Assembly: GCA_029077825.1 (NCBI GenBank)
Contig: JAQNCT010000012.1
Span: 1-59,485 of the forward strand
DNA length: 59,485 bases
Reading direction: 5' to 3'
From: Acidocella sp.
Lineage (GTDB): Bacteria; Pseudomonadota; Alphaproteobacteria; Acetobacterales; Acetobacteraceae
The translations under genes were made by a program, and so were the position numbers. Positions 54,389-59,485 of this stretch are shown here, piece after piece. The notes beneath the pieces were generated by a model, which was not told the DNA's origin, ran no database searches, and saw only the letters and a list, made by a program, of their open reading frames with translations. The stretch's first letter is position 1. Each line of letters opens with the position of its first letter.

Positions 54389-55663
54389 TCATTTCCAGTT
54401 GTAAAGCGACTCGCTCAGTATGGTTTGCAACACTTTTGCATCCACCATTTTTGGTGCCCCCGCCAGCAACCGTTGCTGCTTTAACGCTCCAGCAATAATC
54501 TCAGGAAAATCCGCCTCGCTATAGCCAAGCTCAGCAATCCCTGATGGGGCGCCAACAGTTTTCATGATATCAATCAACGCGGCCGGCAAACTCTCAGCAT
54601 CAGGGTGAGTAATTTCATGCCCGCGCAGTAATGCCGCCGCATGAATATGTTTGGCGGGTGCCGCATCATAAGTATAGCGAAACGCTGCCGGCGAACTAAC
54701 AATCACCGAATACCCATGCGGCACAAAGCCGTAATTACGTGAATAACCTTGCGCATGAAACACATGCTTCATGCCAGCAATTGGGTAGGCAATGGAATGG
54801 GGAATATGTACCCCCGCGGTCCCAAACCCGATGCCCGCCATGGTGGCCCCCAGCATCATGGTGCCGCGCGCTTCGGTATCATCGCCATCCGCCACCGCGC
54901 GAGCCAAAAACTGCCCGGCAAACTCAATCGCTTTCAATGACCAGATATCCGCCACCGGGTTTGAGCCTTGGTATGGCGGGCGCTCATCAGGTGAGGCTGG
55001 TTTCGGGCGTTCATTAAAGGGTTTTGAAATATAGCTCTCAATGGCATGGCAAAGCACATCCAACCCCGCGGAGGCGGTCACACCGCCTGGGGTGGAGCGC
55101 GCCAGGTCAGGGTCCACAATCGCCAGGGTTGGCCGCATATAGCGGTGTGAAATCCCGGTTTTCACATGCAGTTGCGGAATATCCAAAATCGCCACCGTGG
55201 TGGCCTCTGACCCCGAACCCGAAGTGGTGGGCAGGCAAATGAGAGGCTTGAGCGGCGAGGGGGGGTTTTGGCCGCCACCAATCGGTGGGTTAACATAATC
55301 CATAATCGCGCCGCCATGCACCGCAATCAAATTCATAATCTTGGCGGTATCAATGGTTGAACCACCGCCCAAAGCCACAAACCCATCGGCGCGGTGTTGC
55401 TTGCAAAAATCTACCGCCCGGTTGAGGGAGTCCAGGGTTGGCTCAACGCGGATATCCTCAAAGCGGGCGAAATTTACCCCGGATTTCGCGATAATAGCCT
55501 CGATTCGCTCGATCAGTCCGAATCCATGCAGTGCCGGGTCAGTGACCAATATCACGCTGGTCAGGCCAAACCGCTTTAATTCCCAGCCCAATTCCTCAGC
55601 GCTACCGGTGCCGAATTTCAACTGGGTTGCCTCGAGCGTGAAAATGCTCTCAAATTCAGACAT
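54389..55663 (-). CDS. Iron-dependent alcohol dehydrogenase, hydroxyacid-oxoacid transhydrogenase (ADHFE1) type
   Basis: Group III Fe-ADH of 424 residues. It has the NAD-binding GGGSTIDTAKIMN (about 98-110), LPTTSGSGSEAT (about 144-155) and metal-ligand blocks SAGLDVLCHAIESYI (about 193-207), GVHIPHSIAYPIAG (about 281-294) and GFVPHGYSVIV. The insertion RPKPASPDERPPYQGSNPVA (about 213-232) is characteristic of HOT/ADHFE1, the enzyme that couples 4-hydroxybutyrate oxidation to reduction of 2-oxoglutarate to D-2-hydroxyglutarate. It lies divergent (77 bases between starts) from a D-2-hydroxyglutarate dehydrogenase-like gene, which supports this. A plain alcohol dehydrogenase role is not excluded. 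Confidence 0.82.
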   Translation of the reverse strand: MSEFESIFTLEATQLKFGTGSAEELGWELKRFGLTSVILVTDPALHGFGLIERIEAIIAKSGVNFARFEDIRVEPTLDSLNRAVDFCKQHRADGFVALGGGSTIDTAKIMNLIAVHGGAIMDYVNPPIGGGQNPPSPLKPLICLPTTSGSGSEATTVAILDIPQLHVKTGISHRYMRPTLAIVDPDLARSTPGGVTASAGLDVLCHAIESYISKPFNERPKPASPDERPPYQGSNPVADIWSLKAIEFAGQFLARAVADGDDTEARGTMMLGATMAGIGFGTAGVHIPHSIAYPIAGMKHVFHAQGYSRNYGFVPHGYSVIVSSPAAFRYTYDAAPAKHIHAAALLRGHEITHPDAESLPAALIDIMKTVGAPSGIAELGYSEADFPEIIAGALKQQRLLAGAPKMVDAKVLQTILSESLYNWK

Positions 55664-55740
55664 TGCTGTTTCCCCTTGTTGCTTTTGCTTTCATCATTCA
55701 GTCAGGCAACAAGGTCAATCTTCATAGAGGTAGCTTGTTG

Positions 55741-57150
55741 ATGTTGGATCTGATCAACCAGTTGCGGGCTGCGCTGGGCGACAAGGCTGTTCTTGCAAAT
55801 ACACCCGAAACCGCTCCGTTTGAGACGGACTGGCGGCGGATCTACCACAATAAATCCGTCTGCGTTGTACTGCCCGAAACCACCGCGCAAGTGGCCGCCG
55901 CAATTCGTATAGCGGCGGCGGCTGGGGTGAAGCTGGTGCCGCAAGGCGGCAACACCGGGCTGGTGGCGGGTGCTGTGCCCACCGCCGGGCCGCCACAAAT
56001 TGTCATGAATTTACAACGGATGAATAAAATCCGCACCATCGATGCCACGGGTGACACCATTACAGTTGATGCTGGTGTGACCCTGCAGGCAGTGCAGGAG
56101 GCTGCGGCCAGGTCAGGGCGGTTATTCCCGGTCAGTCTGGCCGCTGAGGGCTCGGTGCAGATCGGCGGCGCGATTTCCACCAACGCCGGCGGCATCCAGG
56201 TGCTGGCCTATGGCTCAATGCGCGCTCAGGTACTGGGGCTTGAAGTGGTGCTGGCCGATGGCCGCGTCTGGGATGGGTTGCGGTTGTTGCGCAAGGACAA
56301 TACCGGCTTCGATTTGAAGCAGATTTTCATCGGCGGCGAGGGCTTGCTGGGAATTATCACCGCCGCGGTGTTGCGACTGCACCCCGCGGTAACCGCGCAC
56401 GCCACCGCTCTGGTGGGGGTGCCCAACATCTACGCGGCGGTGGCGTTGTTCAAAGCGTTGCAGGTGCAGGCCGGTCAGTCGGTCAGCGCGTGCGAATTTA
56501 TCACGGCCGGGGCGTTGGCTCTGGGCCTGGCGCATAGCCCCGCCATCCGCCTGCCATTTACCGCGGCCAATTATGTGCTGGTGGAAATCTCCGCCCACGC
56601 ACCCGGCCAGGGCGTGCAGGAAATTTTACTCTCAGTGCTTGAACCTTTGCTGGAAAGTGGCATCGCCAGCGATGTGGTGGTGGCGCAGTCCGAGCGTGAG
56701 CGGGCGGATTTATGGCGAATGCGCGAAACCTTATCGGACGGCGAACTGGCCGCCGGCGGTTCAATCAAGCATGATATCTCGGTGCCGATCAGCGATATTC
56801 CGGTGATGGTGGCGGCGGTTGAGACGCTGGTGGCACAGCGGTTTCCGGGTTTCCGGCTGAATATTTTTGGCCATCTTGGCGATGGCAATCTGCATCTGAA
56901 TGTCCGCCCGCCGGCGGGTCGCACGCTGGCTGATATTGGCGCCAGTAAAGCTGCGATTACTGAGGCGGTGGAACGTCTGGCGATGGACTATGCCGGGAGC
57001 TTCAGCGCCGAGCACGGCATCGGCCAGATGCGTCTTGAAGGCATGGCGGCGCACAAATCATCGGTGGAGCTGGATTTGATGCGGGCGCTAAAGACAGCAC
57101 TTGACCCGCAAGGACTGCTAAACCCCGGCAAAATGCTGCCGGAGCCATAA
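55741..57150 (+). CDS. FAD-linked oxidoreductase, D-2-hydroxyglutarate/D-lactate dehydrogenase family
   Basis: VAO/FAD_binding_4 flavoenzyme of 469 residues that oxidises a D-2-hydroxyacid and passes electrons to an acceptor other than NAD. The FAD domain has VCVVLPETTAQVAAAIRIA (about 37-55), PQGGNTGLVAGAVP (about 66-79) and GSVQIGGAISTNAGGIQVLA (about 138-157). The C-terminal domain has NIFGHLGDGNLHLNVRPP (about 377-394), with substrate/metal His residues, and SAEHGIGQMR (about 423-432). It resembles D2HGDH-type proteins more than glycolate oxidase GlcD. Paired divergently with the HOT-like gene, it would regenerate 2-oxoglutarate. ATG 55741 is used; AGAGG at 55726-55730 is 10 bases upstream. 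Confidence 0.83.
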   Translation: MLDLINQLRAALGDKAVLANTPETAPFETDWRRIYHNKSVCVVLPETTAQVAAAIRIAAAAGVKLVPQGGNTGLVAGAVPTAGPPQIVMNLQRMNKIRTIDATGDTITVDAGVTLQAVQEAAARSGRLFPVSLAAEGSVQIGGAISTNAGGIQVLAYGSMRAQVLGLEVVLADGRVWDGLRLLRKDNTGFDLKQIFIGGEGLLGIITAAVLRLHPAVTAHATALVGVPNIYAAVALFKALQVQAGQSVSACEFITAGALALGLAHSPAIRLPFTAANYVLVEISAHAPGQGVQEILLSVLEPLLESGIASDVVVAQSERERADLWRMRETLSDGELAAGGSIKHDISVPISDIPVMVAAVETLVAQRFPGFRLNIFGHLGDGNLHLNVRPPAGRTLADIGASKAAITEAVERLAMDYAGSFSAEHGIGQMRLEGMAAHKSSVELDLMRALKTALDPQGLLNPGKMLPEP

Positions 57151-57151
57151 A

Positions 57152-57181
57152 ACAACCGGGGCAATAATGAACCCCGGTTGT
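57152..57181. terminator. Bidirectional hairpin between the flavoenzyme and cytochrome genes
   Basis: ACAACCGGGG (57152-57161) and CCCCGGTTGT (57172-57181) form a 10-bp perfect stem with a 10-base loop, between two convergent stops. On the minus strand it is followed by TTTTATGG, suiting termination of the cytochrome operon. Confidence 0.72.
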
Positions 57182-57192
57182 GAATTATGAAA

Positions 57193-57585
57193 TTACTTGC
57201 CTGTCAGGGTGGCAAGATAAGCGATGACATCAGCGCGGTCACCAGCGTCCGGCAGCCCGGCATAGGGCATTTTGGTGCCGGGCACATAGCTCTGAGGGGC
57301 TGCGAGAAATTTATCCAAAGAGGCGTCATCCCAGACCAGCTTGGCACCCTTCAGAGCCGCGGAGTATTCATAGCCTGCTGCCATAGATGCGGCCGGCTTG
57401 CCATAAATCCCTGCTAGCGACGGCCCGATACCATTGGCGCCCGGTGTCACACCGTGACACATGGCACATTGGCTTTGAAATACGCCAGCACCCTTGGTGG
57501 CGTCACCCGCCGCCAGCGCCGAGCTGGCACCTGCCAGCATCAACATAGCTGTGGCCAGGCCGAATAATTTGCTCATGGATGTCAT
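57193..57585 (-). CDS. Small periplasmic class I c-type cytochrome
   Basis: Soluble monoheme cytochrome c of 130 residues. A Sec signal (about 1-26, ending ALAAG) is followed by the heme motif CAMCH (Cys40, Cys43, His44) and a distal Met ligand in VPGTKMPYAG (Met106). The intervening GPSLAGIYGK and YSAALKGAKLVWDDASLDKF segments are typical of cytochrome c2/c550-like folds. GAGGGA lies 7 bases before ATG 57585. It is 23 bases downstream of the cytochrome-porin gene and likely co-transcribed, which makes it a candidate periplasmic electron carrier for that protein. Confidence 0.92.
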   Translation of the reverse strand: MTSMSKLFGLATAMLMLAGASSALAAGDATKGAGVFQSQCAMCHGVTPGANGIGPSLAGIYGKPAASMAAGYEYSAALKGAKLVWDDASLDKFLAAPQSYVPGTKMPYAGLPDAGDRADVIAYLATLTGK

Positions 57586-57608
57586 TGTTGTTTCCCTCAG
57601 TTAAAGTT

Positions 57609-58955
57609 TCAGAAAGCGAGCCAGATGCCGGTGAATAATGTATTATTGGCGTTCGCGCTGGCTCCCGCGCCATCATAATTGCTACTGCGGCCGCTGAAGG
57701 TTGGGAAGATGATCGCTTCAACAAAAAATTTCGCATTTGCCCAGGGCATGATTTTCGGGCCGCCGTTGTTCCATGGATAATAGTCAATCTCAGTTGTAAA
57801 ACTGCTGGTGTTGGGTTTGCCGTTGGCACTACCACTATAAGCCAGGGCGTCACTGCTGCCAACAATATTGCTGTAGGTTTCGGTGATGCCGTATTTTTGG
57901 TGTAACAAATATGAAGCCGTCAGCGTTATAGTATCAAGGCTGTCATTTAAGTTGCTGCTATTCCCCGCAGCATAGGTTGCCGATAGATGCTGCCATTCAT
58001 GAACATAGGCCGCCTGTAACGAGAGCGCGTATGTGGACGAGATGAACTGCAATTGTGAGTCCACCCCAAGATCGGTCATGTGGTCGGCGGGGTCGTGCGA
58101 GACGCCGCTGGGAATCGGGTTATCCTGCAGGCCGATGGCGCCAAGCTCAAATGAATTATTTGCCCAACTATGCTGCCAGGCCAGGCGGCCATAAGGAATG
58201 GCGCCCGAAATTGGGTTGTAGCCTACACCCAGTGTATGGCCGAGATTATTCGGCAGCGATTGATACACGTTAGCTTCAGCATACAAAAGGTCGCTCAGGG
58301 TGATGTTCATGGCGCCGTAAGCACCCAGGCCCATCACCTTCCCACCCAGTGAGGCCAACTGCACAGCGGCAGGCGGGCCAGCGCCTAGCGAGTCGGGCAA
58401 GAATGGGTAACCCCAGGCGGGTGGCGTATTCCATAAATCGGTTACACCGGGGTTGTTGTTGAAGGTGAAGCCGTAGAACAGCGGTTTTTTCAGAAACGTC
58501 GTCAGACGCGCCAACCGGATGTCAGTGTTGTCCCACGAAAAACTATGGCCAATGCCGTTATAAGTGGCCTGGATGAACGCGCCCAACCCAATTTTTGCAT
58601 CAAGCGCGCCACCGTAAAAGATACTGGTTTGCTGGACTGACCAGGCGTTGTTGGAGGGATAATTAGGCGCCAGCCCTCCCGGCACTTTGTTTTGCACATG
58701 GGTGAAGCCGATTTGCGACATCAAGGCCAGATTCTTGAAATCCGGGAACATGCCGCCTGCGACATAACCTTCTAGTTTGAACTCCCGCCCGTACGGGGTG
58801 AGTTGGGGAAAGCCGATATGGCAGGCCGAACAAGGCTCACCTGTTTGTGCGGCAAAAGCCGGGATGGCATGGGCGGCATTGGTATCTGCAAGGTATCCCG
58901 TGAGGGCGAGGGCCACAACGGTCCAGGGCAGGCGTGTAATTGAGACTCTGGCCAT
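57609..58955 (-). CDS. Cyc2-like outer-membrane monoheme cytochrome fused to a beta-barrel
   Basis: The 448-residue product has a Sec signal (about 1-30, ending AHA). Directly after it comes IPAFAAQTGEPCSACH (31-46), a single CxxCH heme site in the setting seen in Cyc2 proteins (AxPxFARQTGxxCxxCH). PQLTPYGREFKLEGY follows. The remaining roughly 380 residues are alternating beta-strand sequence rich in Gly, Asn, Tyr and Trp, ending in Phe (GIWLAF), as in outer-membrane porins. Cyc2 of Acidithiobacillus moves electrons from Fe(II) across the outer membrane by this plan. Related proteins of unknown role also occur widely in Proteobacteria, so iron oxidation is not established. First gene of a two-gene operon with the small cytochrome c. 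Confidence 0.78.
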   Translation of the reverse strand: MARVSITRLPWTVVALALTGYLADTNAAHAIPAFAAQTGEPCSACHIGFPQLTPYGREFKLEGYVAGGMFPDFKNLALMSQIGFTHVQNKVPGGLAPNYPSNNAWSVQQTSIFYGGALDAKIGLGAFIQATYNGIGHSFSWDNTDIRLARLTTFLKKPLFYGFTFNNNPGVTDLWNTPPAWGYPFLPDSLGAGPPAAVQLASLGGKVMGLGAYGAMNITLSDLLYAEANVYQSLPNNLGHTLGVGYNPISGAIPYGRLAWQHSWANNSFELGAIGLQDNPIPSGVSHDPADHMTDLGVDSQLQFISSTYALSLQAAYVHEWQHLSATYAAGNSSNLNDSLDTITLTASYLLHQKYGITETYSNIVGSSDALAYSGSANGKPNTSSFTTEIDYYPWNNGGPKIMPWANAKFFVEAIIFPTFSGRSSNYDGAGASANANNTLFTGIWLAF

Positions 58956-59068
58956 TATTTTGCTCCATTTAATTTCATAGCCGCCAATACCGGCAAAAAC
59001 CCAACATCTTCATTGATATAGATCAATAGTTGCAGAATTTCGCTACTAACGGCCGCCCTGGAGATAAC

Positions 59069-59485
59069 TCAGGCGCTGACCCGGTTGCGGCCGGCGGTTT
59101 TGGCCCGGTACAAGGCCGTGTCAGCATGTTCGATCAGGGTATCGCCGCTGATCGGATGGGACAGATGCGTGTAAACCCCGATACTGGCTGTAATAATGCC
59201 GAATGGTGAACCTGGGTTCGCGTGCTGCAGATCGGTGATGGCGGCCAGCACCCGCTCGGCGACTTCAACCGCGCGCACTCCATCGGTGCCCGGCAAAATG
59301 AGCAAAAACTCGTCCCCACCATAGCGGATTAAAATATCGCTCTTACCGCGCAGATTATTGCGGATGGTGTCAGCGACCACCCGCAGGCAATGGTCGCCCC
59401 GCAAATGACCAAGCTGATCATTGAGAGATTTGAATTTATCGATATCGATCATGCAGATGCTGAGCGGGATCAGGTTCTTGGTGGT
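59069..59485 (-). CDS. GGDEF-domain diguanylate cyclase (5' part beyond the window)
   Basis: C-terminal 138 residues of a GGDEF protein; the reading frame stays open to the window end, so sensor domains upstream are not visible. The domain shows PLSICMIDIDKFKSLNDQLG with the metal-binding Asp and substrate Asn, then HLRGDHCLRVVADTI, the active-site loop RYGGDEFLLILPG and SIGVYTHLS. All residues needed for making cyclic di-GMP are present. The usual inhibitory RxxD is not in place before the loop (RGKSD instead), so product feedback may be weak. Cyclic di-GMP commonly controls pili and exopolysaccharide, both encoded in this window. Confidence 0.9.
   Translation of the reverse strand, partial: TTKNLIPLSICMIDIDKFKSLNDQLGHLRGDHCLRVVADTIRNNLRGKSDILIRYGGDEFLLILPGTDGVRAVEVAERVLAAITDLQHANPGSPFGIITASIGVYTHLSHPISGDTLIEHADTALYRAKTAGRNRVSA

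Noticed and set aside
1-59485. tRNA genes, CRISPR arrays, insertion sequences or prophage genes
   Set aside because: Reading the gaps and proteins showed no cloverleaf-like sequence, no regular repeat-spacer array and no transposase, integrase or capsid-type protein.

Overview
The window reads as chromosomal DNA of an alphaproteobacterium, most likely an acidophilic or acetic-acid-bacterium relative (Acetobacteraceae; Acidocella/Acidiphilium-like is my best guess). The basis is the alphaproteobacterial tad/cpa gene order, a eukaryote-like type II NADP isocitrate dehydrogenase, a ComEC with a degenerate C-terminus, and overall protein style. The genus is inference and no 16S or marker search was possible. 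I found no tRNA, rRNA, CRISPR array, transposase, prophage or plasmid origin, and no gene-free stretch longer than about 300 bases. The longest gaps are 1-269 (flp promoter region), 444-642, 47071-47264, 54208-54388 and 28391-28566.

Layout. (1) 1-9903 is a tad/Flp pilus locus: flp pilin behind its own promoter and followed by a hairpin, then cpaA/tadV, cpaB, cpaC, a very short cpaD-like lipoprotein, cpaE, cpaF, tadB, tadC and a TPR-SPOR lipoprotein, mostly overlapping or closely spaced. No tadE/F/G minor pilins are present. (2) 9931-13427 holds gltX and comEC. (3) 13554-18878 is an exopolysaccharide group: a Wzz/tyrosine-kinase fusion, a small conserved protein, an O-acyltransferase, a beta-barrel protein and a WecG/TagA glycosyltransferase. 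A Wza-type export lipoprotein sits alone at 38.2-38.7 kb. (4) 18859-24062 holds a 3-hydroxyisobutyryl-CoA hydrolase-like gene, a small unknown, fumC and an orphan form II CoxL-type molybdopterin subunit. (5) 24121-28390 is an RND pump plus adaptor. (6) 28567-31977 holds an MFS protein, map, a DUF3833 lipoprotein and ygfZ. (7) 32035-37014 is a four-gene, stop/start-overlapping operon: two glycosyltransferases, an AsnB-type amidotransferase and pyrC. (8) 38802-44959 is a pim-like dicarboxylate/acyl-CoA beta-oxidation operon without its thiolase. (9) 45033-47070 holds a class II aldolase, a GDPD and an unknown. (10) 47265-52001 is a TetR-controlled EmrAB plus outer-membrane-factor pump with a clear palindromic operator. 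(11) 52096-54207 holds icd and pyrE. (12) 54389-57150 is a divergent pair, a hydroxyacid-oxoacid transhydrogenase and a D-2-hydroxyglutarate dehydrogenase-like flavoprotein. (13) 57193-58955 is a small soluble cytochrome c plus a Cyc2-like fusion of a monoheme cytochrome to an outer-membrane barrel. (14) The window ends inside a GGDEF gene.

How parts fit together. The surface modules (Flp pilus, exopolysaccharide, LPS-type glycosyltransferases, a diguanylate cyclase) suggest a biofilm- or surface-associated lifestyle. The acyl-CoA, valine, 4-hydroxybutyrate/2-hydroxyglutarate and fumarase/IDH genes suggest organic-acid catabolism feeding the TCA cycle. The cytochrome-porin pair suggests electron exchange across the outer membrane, which in an acidophile could involve iron. 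Four copies of a palindromic repeat family occur in this window, each lying between two convergent genes.
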